Shown: positions 21,665 to 31,467 of the stretch, piece by piece
Numbering within the stretch: the first letter of the stretch is position 1
Layout: the number at the start of each line of letters is the position of its first letter
Assembly (NCBI GenBank): GCA_907163375.1
Contig: CAJQUW010003470.1
Location: 123,848 to 187,847, forward strand
Source of the DNA: Prostheceraeus crozeri
Lineage: Eukaryota; Platyhelminthes; Polycladida; Euryleptidae
Direction: 5' to 3'
DNA length: 64,000 nt
Made by a program: the position numbers and the translations under genes
Notes under the pieces: model-generated
What the model was told of the DNA's origin: nothing
The model's database searches: none
The model's input: the letters and a program-made list of their open reading frames with translations, nothing else

Positions 21665-24600
21665 ATGAATCGTGAAATGTCTCTCGGACAAACGTCTAGG
21701 ATTGATGAATTAATCAAGAAACAAACTGCTGAGTTTGATGCGCAAATTAAACATAGTAAACGTAGTAAACGTACTAGGCGTAGTATTAGACGTAATATTA
21801 AAAAAACAGAAAAGTGGAACAAAAGAAATATTAGAAACTCCTATTACTGATACCTTTTTTGATGATAGAATTAAGGATGAACTTGGTGATGATTTATGTA
21901 ATCTATTTAATCCAAATGAAATTAAATATGAAAATGTATCTTTTATTAATGTAGTAAATGATATGCGGAAACTTTTAGCAAATGGTAAAATTATTAATTT
22001 ACTTGGAAAAGTTATTAAAGATCAGGAAAATATAATTCAAAATTTTTACGTAACCTTCTATAATAAAAATTCATTTGAAATATGGTTTTCGAATCTGGAT
22101 GAGAAATCCGATGCTAACGAATGGATTTTTACAGGTAATATTAAATATGAAGATTTTGGAATGAAGTTAGTACAAAGATCGCATAGAGGGGCAGGGATTA
22201 ATATGAAATATAGAATCAAAGAATATTTCGGTGAATATTGTTATATTCCTTCTGAAGATTTTTGTTTTATTAAATGTTATAATGTTTTACGAGGTTTTAA
22301 TGAAGAACAAGGAGAAATGATGAAAGAATGTTTAATAATTTTTTATATAAAGAGAAAGCCACATCTAGAACAGGAGTAATGTCAAACTGCAAATTTTCTC
22401 AATTCAATAAATATTTTGGAGAATGTGTTCAATATTATAGTCCTGCCAATCGTCATTTAAATCCTAGAGGAATTGAAACGTTTCATAATTATGTTTATTA
22501 CAATTATTTTCACGCAGGTTCAACAATTTGTCACTATTGTTTAATTAATAAATCACATAAATTAAAAGCTATTAGAGAAATTGAAAATAATTTCAAACCC
22601 ATATATAAAACAGTTACTGATGAAAATCTAACAACGCGTCCATATAAAATCATAACAAAGAAAAAAATTGACTATGGTTCAACATATATTTGGGATCTCG
22701 AAACTTTTCCTGATCCTAACTGTTCAACAGCTCATCCTATTCCTTATGCTGTAGGAGCCATTAATTTTAATAAATTTATATGTTGCTTACCGAAACAAAG
22801 ATTGAAAGAATTAGAAACACGTTTGTTAAGTGATATGATTAAAATTAAACGATCAAAAGATGAAGATGAAATTAAAAATCTTAAAAAACAGATTAATGAG
22901 TATAATAATTTAATTGAATTAGAATTTAATAAACTTCAAAATTGTGTGAAAATATTTACGAGAACTGAGGATGATGAATGTCCGATCGAGGGAAACTCAG
23001 AGGACGTATGTCCGATCCATCAATTTTTTAAAACTCTTGGAAAATTTAATTATTCGAGAGTAACTTTAATAGCTCACAATTCATCAGGTTTTGATTCCTA
23101 TTTTCCGATAAAAGCTAATTTTAAATTATCTAAACCGCCTCTTAAAACTTCAAGAGGAATATTAACTGCTTCATTACAAAATCCTTATACAACTGAATGT
23201 GTTAGTAGATACATTCAAAAATCTTTTAGTTTTAAAAACAATATGAAAAAAGATTCACCTTCAGGTAAATTAGCACTTCAAACTATTATAATGAAATGTA
23301 GTTATCAACATGTAAAAACAAGTCTTTCTAAATGGTGTGAGAATTTTAAAATTCCTACGAATGTGTGTAAATTAAATTATGAAATTGGAGACATAACACA
23401 TGAAAATTGTAAAGAAAGAGAAATTGAATGGAGACCATATTTAGTTAACGATATTCTTTCTTTAGCTTTTTGTATCTACAAATATAATAATGTTATGCAA
23501 GATTTAGTTGGTGAAGATATAACTACTAATTTGACATCCTCTGCTTTAACATTTAACGGTTGGATGAAAAGCGTACAAAATGACAATATAAATATTCATT
23601 CTCATATAGATTTATGGGCTAGAAATTATATTAGAAAATCTGTTAAAGGTGGAAGAGTTTCAGCAAATATAAGAAAATACATATCACCATTTTGTAGCAT
23701 CTTGTTACCAATATTAAAACAGTATTTACCTGGTCGCTACGCTGGGGGGACTTTGTCCCTTGGAAGTAATTTAATAGATTTAATGAAGTATCGAGATTTA
23801 GGAGATAAAACTGAAATTTGTAGGAAAATTTCAAATCAACTACTTGAACAAAAAAATGAATTTCTAATGGCTTTTGATGCAACATCTTTATATCCATCAG
23901 CTATGTATGATGAAAATTCAGAATATCCTATAGCTGAATCAGCTAGAAAATTTCGTCAAGAAGAAGAGCGGGAAATAGTATATAAATTTAATACTCAAAC
24001 ATTTAGACCTAAAACTGGAATATTCTCTGTTGTGTTTCAATATCCGAATGATATGTTTTTCCAACCAGTTCCTATAAAAGATAAAGTTAAAAATCAAAAT
24101 AATAATTCTCATGTAAAAGTAATCAGGTTTAGAAATGGTATATGTTATGATGTATTAACTTCTGTAGACATACAAGAAATTGTTAGATGTGGGGGAAAAT
24201 CTTACATATTACTGATGGTATAATTTATGAAAAAAATTACCAGGTTTCACCATTTCGAAATTATATTGAAAAACTTTTTAATTTGAGAAAAAGATATAAA
24301 ACAGAAGGAAATACTGTAGGTGATGAGTTAATTAAATTATTGATGAATTCGCTATGTGGCAAAACTGTGCAAAAAGATATAACCACTAAATATCATTTAT
24401 GGAATGAGAATACATTGAGAAAAAATATCACTCAAGAAGTAAAAGATTATGAAAAATTAAATGATGAAAAATATTTAGCGAAAGTAGAAATGGAAGATGA
24501 TGAATTTCTCAAAACTAATATTGTAAAAGATGGGAAGACGTCATTCATGCCATCACACTTAGGTTCTTTCATTCTTTCTCACTCTAGAAGAATCATGAAT

Positions 24601-26199
24601 AACTTTATTTTAGAAATTAATGGTTTCAACGAAAAATACATTCATTATACAGATTCAGTAACAGCTGACACGCCTGTAATATTGAGAAAGAATAATTTAT
24701 TATTTATTTCTAGAATAGATAGTATTGTAAACAACTATAGAATTAATCCGTTTGAAATTAATGGTGATATGAAAGAAATTTCATTTGTTGATAATTTAGA
24801 AATTTATACTCATAATGGATGGAGTAAAGTAAAAGAAATTATTAGACATCTTACAAATAAACGTATTTATCGAATAAGAACAAAAATGGGAATAGTAGAT
24901 GTTACTGAAGATCATTCATTGTTAGATGAAAGTGGTAATGAAATAAAGCCACAAGAATTAAATATAGGAACAAATTTACTACATAATAAATTATTCTTAC
25001 ACGACAATACAATCACATTGAAACAAATTTTATATGATATTTATGTTAATCATCCACCTAATTTAATATGTAGGCGAGCATTTGTAGAAGGGTTCTTTTT
25101 AGGAGATGGTTCTGCTGGAATCTATAATTATGAATCAGGAGTCAGATATTGTTGTACTTTAAATAACCAAGACCTTAACCTCTTAATTAAATTAAAAACA
25201 TATATTAATGAAGCTTATAACAATGATTGTAAAATATATGATACAATGAAATCATCTAGTGTATACAAACTTAATTTTCAAAATCCAAAACAATATGCTA
25301 TATACTTTAGTGAAAATTATTATAATCAGTTTAGAGAAAAAAAAGTTCCTTGGTATGTTCTAAATGCTGAATATAATATTAGATATTGGTTCTTTGTTGG
25401 ATTTTATGCAGCAGATGGGGACAAGAAATCTTTTTTTACAAGGAAATATGCAACTATTCGTTTCACACAGAAAAATAAAGAAACCTTTAGTGGTTTATAC
25501 AATTTGACATCATCTCTAGGTATTAATTTGGTAGTAAGCGAAAGACAAGATAAATCATTATGCTTTAGTGCGTGTCAAGTTAAAAATAATATTACCAAAG
25601 ATGTCACCACGGTAAGATACTTAAATAATAAACCACAATATGTTTATGATATTGAAACAGAAGATGGCACATTTAATTGTGGTTTTCCATTAATTGTAAA
25701 AAACACTGATTCAATATACATTTCTAATGAGCTCTTCAATAAATTAGATGCTGCTGGATATGTTGGTGGGGAATTGTGTCAAGGAAAAAATGATTATGGA
25801 AATGGTGGAATTATTTTTGCAATGTTTATTTCTCCTAAAATAAAATATTGTATTACTATAGATGAACAAGGGAGACTTAGTGAAAAGAAAACATTCAAAG
25901 GATATTCACAAGATAAAGTAAAAGTAGAAGATTTTCTAAAATTATGTTCGGGGAAAACATTATCGACTAGAGTTAATAAACCATGGAAAAGATCTTTAGA
26001 AACTGGAATTAGTATTCCTGATAAAAATAATGATACTGAAGAAAAAAAATTCTCTGGTCAAATAAATATTCTTAAACGTCAAGCACCTGATGAAAATGAA
26101 ATTATGTTACCTTATAACGGAGAAGATATTCAAGCTGAAATATTTCAAACAATCGTCTGTGAGAGTAATTTAAGTGATGATGATGACACGTGGGAATAA
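21665..26199 (+). pseudogene. Protein-primed DNA polymerase B locus, divergent subfamily with intein (A only)
   Basis: Replicative family-B polymerase of the protein-primed kind. An N-terminal region (21,665-22,379) includes a basic start and 'FIKCYNVLRGFNEEQG'. The body follows: exonuclease motif I 'YIWDLETFPD' near 22,680, ExoII 'LIAHNSSGFDSYF' near 23,070, ExoIII-like 'YLVNDILSLAF' near 23,440, polymerase motif A 'MAFDATSLYPSAMYD' near 23,870, motif B 'KLLMNSLCGKT' near 24,330, and motif C split by an intein (24,655-25,704) as YTD / TDSIYI. The 'SPKIKYC' (KxY) motif is near 25,830. This subfamily differs from the usual Polinton polymerase seen in B: it lacks the DHDH-type zinc module and has different spacing. 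The locus is a fossil with a few breaks, but all polymerase motifs are visible. Confidence 0.8.
24655..25704 (+). other. Intein with LAGLIDADG homing endonuclease in polymerase motif C
   Basis: A 350-residue insertion between the Asp of YTD and the Thr of TDS, the same site used by archaeal and giant-virus DNA polymerase inteins. Block A: 'SVTADTPVILR', beginning with Ser1. Block B: 'VDVTEDHSLLDESG', with the TxxH motif. Homing-endonuclease blocks: 'VEGFFLGDGSAG' (near residue 145) and 'FVGFYAADGDKK' (near 245), a DOD pair. Blocks F/G: 'YVYDIETEDGTFNCGF' ending 'LIVKN' with C-terminal Asn, followed by Thr as the +1 nucleophile. Length and block order fit a bifunctional intein that splices itself out post-translationally and spreads by cutting intein-free polymerase genes. 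The frame is open across it. Confidence 0.92.
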
Positions 26200-26322
26200 T
26201 AATTTTTTTATTACATCTAAAAATTTTATAACATCTAAAAAACTTAATACATCTAAAAATTTTATTACATATGAAAATATGTCTAACGAATATTTTGGTA
26301 TTTTCTATTAAGTTTTATCATA

Positions 26323-27726
26323 TTAAGTTTTATCATATAATGTTTTATCAAAAGATAATTTAAATTTATTTTTACTAACTATTGATTCTTCATCATCATC
26401 ATCAATTGATTCTTTAACATCATAAATTACACTTTTTGGTATAGGATGCCATTCCCTGATAGGATACCATTCTCTTATTGGAATATCTAACTCTAAATTA
26501 CATCTTTTATCTGATAATAATATAATAGAGAAAAATATTGGTCTTTGATCTCTTTTGGAAAATTTAATAACACCACCATAATCTGAATCACTTTCAGTTT
26601 TTATTAAAGATGATAAAATTTTAAATTGATTAGATGTAAATCCTAATTTAAATTTTGTAGACCCGACACATAGTTGTCTAACAGTATCTTCAACTACTCC
26701 ATCATTATTATTTTCAATTGTAAGAAAATGAAATATAGATAAATTTTGATTATATGTAGTATTAATATCATGTACATCAGTATGAGATATAAATTTTTCT
26801 TCACTCAAATTTTTATAATTACTAATATTTTCATAATCTTTTTTACCATTTACACCTTTTTCAGATGTTTCAGAATCATCATCTATATTATCATCATCTA
26901 TATTCTCATCATTATTATTATAAGATTCTTTAAAATTATTATTATTATAAGATTCTTTAAAATTATTATTATAAGATTCTTTAAGATCGGGCAAAGCCCT
27001 AGAACCTTCGGTTCGTTTATTATGATTATGATTATGGTCATTGTTAATAGTATAAGATGTTGTCCACATATAAATTTTTTCTTGTTGAGCTAAACAATTT
27101 ATGTAAGATTTTAATAAATTGATATTTAAGTTTGAATATAATCCTATATATGTATCATCATCATATCTTTGGGGCATTTCTAATGTTTCTTGTTTATAAA
27201 TTGTATCTCTATAATATACTTGACATAATAATTCTTCGTTATGTTTTTTACTCTCGACATGAATATTATATTGGTTTTGTTCATCAACAAATAATCTAAT
27301 TTTTCCTTTGAAAAAGATTCAAATTTTTTAACTAATTCTCTAATATTGATATAATTAATAATTTTAGTTTCTATCCAATCAGTATTACTAATCGGCAAAA
27401 CTGCTCTAATAAATCCATAAACATTATTATGACCAATAATAACCATATTTTCTTTATTCAATTCTACATACGCAACATCATTATACTTACTTACAATCTC
27501 CATAAATTTTATAAATGGATCCCCCGGGAAAATACAACAGTTAGTTTCTATGGAAGGTAAACCTTTAGTCTGTTCTCTAAATATTTCGGCTTGTAATTGA
27601 AATAAAATATTTACATCTATACATGAATTATTATTATCGAAACATTTATTTTCAAATCCCGATGATCTCTTCGAATAAGAAGAACAGGATGATGCGGACG
27701 AATATAATTTTTTTAAATTTGCTTTT
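26323..27726 (-). pseudogene. Unknown Polinton protein with possible sliding-clamp-like halves (A copy)
   Basis: Read on the minus strand, opposite to its neighbours; its closest relative is B's 43,531-44,955. An N-terminal half has 'YNDVAYVELNKENMVIIGH', 'GFIRAVLPISNT' and 'INYINIRELVKKFESF'. A central Asn/Asp/Ser-rich spacer contains a GC-rich double-hairpin insert. A C-terminal half has 'KFKLGFTSNQFKILSSLI' and 'GGVIKFSKRDQRPIFF'. The alternation of short beta-strands with one helix, and the 'RPIFFxIIL' edge-strand pattern, recall PCNA/Rad9-type clamp domains, but this is a fold guess with no confirmed homologue. It sits next to the polymerase locus in both elements. Broken in A. Confidence 0.5.
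26988..27015 (-). repeat. GC-rich double-hairpin insert, in frame
   Basis: On the minus strand it reads CGAACC-GAA-GGTTC, TA, GGGC-TTT-GCCCG. Within the clamp-like protein it encodes 'RTEGSRALP', in the low-complexity linker. The same insert is at 44,292-44,319 in Polinton B. Confidence 0.8.
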
Positions 27727-27758
27727 TCCTTTTTTTTATTTTTTATTGTTAAAAAACG

Positions 27759-28643
27759 ATGTTACCAAATGTTGGTGGAGGTGCATATATCCCGAATAAT
27801 CGTGAATTAGAAATAGAGATAGAAAATTATATCATGAAAACTGCAGACGTTTTATCTGGTCCATTGCATCTTTCTATTCTTCCGCAACAAAATACAGAGT
27901 TAACAAATAAACAATATGTTGATACACAAATCAATGACTTAAAAGAAAAATATATAAACGATGTTTTGGTTCCACTGATGAATGAATTAAAGTTGCTAAA
28001 ACTTAATGACAAATCATTAAACGAAAAATTATTAAAACTCGATAAAAAGGATAGAGAGCTAGAAGCAGATATAGCAAAACTTTTTAAAAAGATTTCAGAA
28101 CAATCAAAAATTTTAATATTACTTTCTTCAAATTTAAAATCTGCTGTAATTAAAAATAAACATCAGATAAAAATGTTAAAAGAACAATTAGAAGATGAAA
28201 TAGAAAAACTTCCTGAAAGAATTTAAAAAAATTTAAAACAGTTACAAACTACATTCCAAAAAAGTGTTGATGAATTAAGTTCTAAAATTACTCAACAAAT
28301 GAAAAAGATGAATAGAATAATAAATGAAGTAAACTCACTTAATCAAAAAGTTGATAAAATGAAAAATCTTAAAATCAATTTTGAAAATGAATTAAAGAAC
28401 AATTTACAAGAAAACTCTAAAGAAAATAAAGAACAGTTAGATTCTGTTAAAAAACAGTTAGATGTTCTTAAAGTTAAATTGAATGCTCTTAAAACGGCAT
28501 TGAAGATTAATCAGCAGAAAATGCAAGTTAATAGAAAAGAAATTAAAATACATCACACGCTGCTTGACGCAATAGATAACGTGCAACGGAAAATTAATAA
28601 AGTTATCTCGACGTTGTTGTCCATTCACAAACGTAAATCTTAA
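27759..28643 (+). pseudogene. Fibre-like trimeric coiled-coil protein (A copy)
   Basis: Starts 'MLPNVGGGAYIPNN'. Then comes 'MKTADVLSGPLHLS', continuing through 'LPQQNTELTNKQYVDTQI', a pattern like the collar repeats of tail-fibre proteins (G-x-L, then P, then 'NKxYVDxxI'). The rest is a long heptad-rich coiled coil with Leu/Ile at a/d positions, in two stretches around 27,940-28,226 and 28,299-28,620, ending basic. Predicted role: a homotrimeric attachment or spike stalk, as adenovirus fibre. This is inference from composition. It lies between the clamp-like gene and the pVI-like gene; B has the same gene at 42,541-43,428 with similar damage. Confidence 0.5.
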
Positions 28644-28644
28644 A

Positions 28645-28735
28645 CGGACCAAAAGTCCTCAGGTTACTAACCAATAGAACTTTGTTCAGAGGCTTTAGCC
28701 GATCGGACCAAAGGTCCTCAGGTTACTAACCAATC
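28645..28735 (+). repeat. Cluster of short GC-rich hairpins
   Basis: GGACC-AAA-AGTCC, GGTTA-CTA-ACC, GAAC-TTT-GTTC, GGC-TTTA-GCC and GGACC-AAA-GGTCC follow one another, with 'CCTCAGGTTACTAACCAAT' occurring twice. The cluster fills the gap between the fibre-like and pVI-like genes; its mirror is at 42,450-42,540 in B. A related hairpin, AGGACC-TTT-GGTCT, is at 31,421-31,435. Confidence 0.75.
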
Positions 28736-28774
28736 GTAAATATTTTTCCCAAAAGTCAAATTTAATCCTAAAAA

Positions 28775-29305
28775 ATGCCTATAATTTATAAACACAATCT
28801 TAAACATTTTGCTTCAAATCAAAGAATTGCTCATGAACCACGTATGAATCCTGTTTATCATTATGATAATAGAGAAACAGTTCACACGGAAGGAGCTGGC
28901 ATCTTCTCTGGTATTGGAAGTATCGTTAACTTAATTAAAAATAATAAAGATTTGATTACATCTGCTGAAAAAGGAGCAGCTGCTATAGGTAGTACAGCTA
29001 GTGCAATATCAAATGCTGTCAAGTCTCAAAACGAATTAAAACAACTAGAAGCTATTCGTAAACTTAGGAATGATTCCGAAGAACTAAAAAATTTAAAAAA
29101 ACTTTCAGAGGAAACAAAAAATAAAATTGCTAACATAGCTGTTGGGGAAACCTTGAGGAGCGGAGCTCCGTCTGATAGTAAACATAAGAAGAAATCAGGC
29201 GTAGCCAGAAAACGTTCAATTGAAGAAATAAGAGGAAATGGCGTGAGCAGCAACCTTCGGTTTAACCAGCAAAGCCGTAGCGAAGCTGGTCTAGCAAAAT
29301 TCTAA
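28775..29305 (+). CDS. Membrane-active, adenovirus pVI-like protein (A copy)
   Basis: 176 codons. After a short basic N-terminus, residues about 36-75 form a glycine/alanine-rich amphipathic stretch: 'GAGIFSGIGSIVNLI', then 'AAAIGSTASAISNAV'. A charged helical coiled-coil region and a basic Ser/Arg tail follow. Such a layout, placed just before the capsid gene, matches the pVI-type lytic capsid-cementing proteins of adenoviruses and their Polinton equivalents, normally processed by the adenain-like protease. The GAG|I/F junction might be a cleavage site, but the exact consensus is not certain. The C-terminal codons are GC-rich hairpin sequence ('AGCAAAGCCGTAGCGAAGCT'), which may be an insert. 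B's copy at 41,880-42,410 differs at about four residues. Confidence 0.5.
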   Translation: MPIIYKHNLKHFASNQRIAHEPRMNPVYHYDNRETVHTEGAGIFSGIGSIVNLIKNNKDLITSAEKGAAAIGSTASAISNAVKSQNELKQLEAIRKLRNDSEELKNLKKLSEETKNKIANIAVGETLRSGAPSDSKHKKKSGVARKRSIEEIRGNGVSSNLRFNQQSRSEAGLAKF

Positions 29306-29309
29306 AATT

Positions 29310-29412
29310 ATGTTTTTTAGTAAAATGTTTTTTAGTAAAATTTTTTTAGCAAAATTTTTTAGCAAAATTTTTTTAGTAAAATTATTTTAGTAAAATTATT
29401 TTAGCAGAATTT
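29310..29412 (+). repeat. AT-rich tandem repeat (~15-17 bp)
   Basis: About six units of 'TTAGTAAAATTTTT' type between the pVI-like and capsid genes; an equivalent array is at 41,762-41,880 in B. Probably a slippage array in an intergenic spacer. Confidence 0.7.
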
Positions 29413-29457
29413 TTCTGTGTGTGAGAAAAACAAAAAGTCAAATTATTTTTTATAAAA

Positions 29458-30790
29458 ATGCCTTCTCTTATCGAAAATAAATTTAGATTAGACGATCCTC
29501 CGTTCGTCAGTTACAATCAAAAAAAGAATGACTATATAAGAATTGCTATGAATCCCGGATCTTCCAGTAGAGTAAATACTGGAGGAGATTTAATTTTTGA
29601 AGTTGATAATCAGCAGAGTTATTTATATTTACCTGGTTCCTTTTTACACTGTGAATATTCTTTATATAGTGATGCCAATTTTACAACACCATTACCAGAA
29701 ACCGATAATATTGCACTAGAGAATAATTTTTTCCAAGATTATTTACACAAATGCGTTTAGATGTTGCAACTCAAAATATAGAAACAATAAGTGATTCTCC
29801 AGGTGTAATTGATACAATGCTTAGATTTGTAACAATTGGTGAAAATAATAAAAAGTATGAAATCGAAGGTTGGTTTCCTGATACTAATGATGGTATAATT
29901 GTTGATGATTTAACTCACGCTGGAACAGATGCAGCAGGAATTGCGAAAGATGTAGAAAATATTGCAAAACATTTAAATAAAACAAACAATAGTGCATATA
30001 AAGAAAGACGTGAATTTAACAAGAAAAGTAAACAGACAGTAAATTGGTCATTGTCTCCATTATTCGGATATTTAGATTATGATAAAATATCATATCAATT
30101 AAAATTTAAATTAATAATTCATCGTACATCAAATAATGAATTAATCTTTTTTGGTAAGACTGGAAAAAAGCATATTTAAAAATTGATAGACTTGAATGGT
30201 GGATTAAGCATATTACTCCTAGTTTAGATGTTGAAACAGCTATTGCAAAAAGATTAAATACTAACAAACCAATTCCAGTAAATTTTCTAAAGCGTACTGC
30301 TAGTTCAGTAACTTTTTCCGAACAAAGATTTAACTGGCATTTTACTAGAACTTCGAATACTCCAAGATATTTATTACTAACATTTCAAAGAAATAATTCT
30401 CCAAGTTTTGATAAGAACAATAATCTTTTTCATATTAATACAATTCGAAGTTTGCAAGTTTCATTAAATCAAACCCGATATCCAATTGATCCATTAAGAT
30501 TCGATGATACCAATAATCAATTTATGGAAGGATATGATGCTTATAGAAATCTTTGTATAGAATTTGGAGTTGAACCACAATTAACTCCTGGAGATTGGAG
30601 ACATTTATATCCAATTTTCTGTTTCGATTTAAGTGCACAATCTGAAGATATTATCAAGACTGGTTGTGATGTTACAATTAATATTGAAAAAAAAGATTCC
30701 ACAACTTCATTGATGGCTTATGGTTTATTGCTAGAAGATGTAAAATATTCTATTGAAATTCTTAATGGAAAGATGGCTAGGATAGGCTAA
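29458..30790 (+). pseudogene. Major capsid protein, double jelly roll (A copy)
   Basis: Principal capsid protein of Polintons. The N-terminal part has 'FVSYNQKKNDYIRIAMNPGS' and 'YLYLPGSFLHCEYSLYSD'. The middle has 'IDTMLRFVTIGENNKKYEIE' and 'SLSPLFGYLDYDKISY'. The C-terminal part shows the signature 'PRYLLLTFQRNN', 'SLQVSLNQTRYPIDPLRFDD', 'YPIFCFDLSAQSEDI' and 'DSTTSLMAYGLLLEDVKYSI'. This is the well-known double-jelly-roll protein pattern (PRxxxxxFQ ... LNxxxYP ... YPLFxFDxSxQSE). Total span, about 440 codons, fits. It is broken, and B's copy (40,381-41,714) shares the breaks, with near-identical residues. Confidence 0.85.
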
Positions 30791-30832
30791 AGCCCAAGAC
30801 CTCGTCGATTAATTAATTAATTATTTTTTTTA

Positions 30833-30890
30833 ACTTAAAATTTTTGATAACTTAAAATTTTTGATAACTTAAGAATTTTTCATAACTAGA
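30833..30890 (+). repeat. 19-bp AT-rich tandem repeat x3
   Basis: AACTTAAAATTTTTGAT-type units occur three times after the capsid gene. It is a non-coding spacer. Confidence 0.6.
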
Positions 30891-30932
30891 ATAGATTAAA
30901 ATTTTTCCTCACATAAAATTTTTTTATTAAAA

Positions 30933-31043
30933 ATGTCGCAAGCGAAAAGTAATAATAATAAAACTGTTGAATTAAAATTACGTAATATTGTTGACAAAAA
31001 TACCCCTAAAACTGTTACCATTAATAAAAAAAGTATTACATAA
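30933..31043 (+). CDS. Small basic 36-residue peptide, unknown
   Basis: ATG in AAAAATG context after an AT-rich leader; starts 'MSQAKSNNNKTVELKLR' and ends 'TINKKSIT'. It lies between the capsid and pX-like genes. In Polinton B the matching sequence is interrupted by a Penelope-like insertion. Whether it is translated alone or as an upstream frame of the pX-like gene eight bases downstream cannot be told. Confidence 0.35.
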   Translation: MSQAKSNNNKTVELKLRNIVDKNTPKTVTINKKSIT

Positions 31044-31051
31044 GTAAACCA

Positions 31052-31414
31052 ATGATAGAGAATATTCAATTACAAGAAGAAAAGAATGGCGGGATTCTCC
31101 CATTAATTCCACTAATAATAGGTGGTATAGCAGCAGCAGGAAGTGTTGCAGGTGGGACAGCTGGTATTGTACAAGCAGTAAATAAAAATAAATCAGAGAA
31201 GGCAGCATTAGAAGAACAAAAACGTCATAATAGAGAGTTAGAGAAAGTTGCTAGGGGAGAAGGAGTAGTAGGTAATTTTATTAGTAAATTAAAATTAGTT
31301 GATGAAGGAAAACCAGTTCTTAAAAACATTCTCCACAATGTTGATGATTTAATTGAAATTAAAGAAACTAAAGATGGTTCTGGAATATATCTAAGTCCTA
31401 GTATGATAAGGTAA
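31052..31414 (+). CDS. pX-like small capsid/core protein with Gly-Ala hydrophobic segment (A copy)
   Basis: 120 codons. Residues about 12-45 include 'NGGILPLIPLIIGGIAAAG' and 'GGTAGIVQAVNKNK', a recurrent Polinton motif that precedes a basic stretch and recalls the adenovirus pX/mu precursor with its 'GG' protease site. A charged helix and 'EGVVGNFISKLKLVDEGKP' follow, ending 'GSGIYLSPSMIR'. Likely a membrane-active or DNA-condensing virion component processed by the adenain-like protease; this is inference from layout. B's copy (36,809-37,171) differs at only a few residues. Confidence 0.5.
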   Translation: MIENIQLQEEKNGGILPLIPLIIGGIAAAGSVAGGTAGIVQAVNKNKSEKAALEEQKRHNRELEKVARGEGVVGNFISKLKLVDEGKPVLKNILHNVDDLIEIKETKDGSGIYLSPSMIR

Positions 31415-31467
31415 TAACCTCAGGACCTTTGGTCTGATTAGGTAAAACATTTATTTTATCTTTAAAA

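Noticed and set aside
26746-27093. Plus-strand 115-codon Ile/Phe-rich frame that looks like a membrane protein
   Set aside because: It is the antisense of the Asn/Asp-rich linker of the clamp-like gene; hydrophobicity is a by-product of AT-rich repeats.
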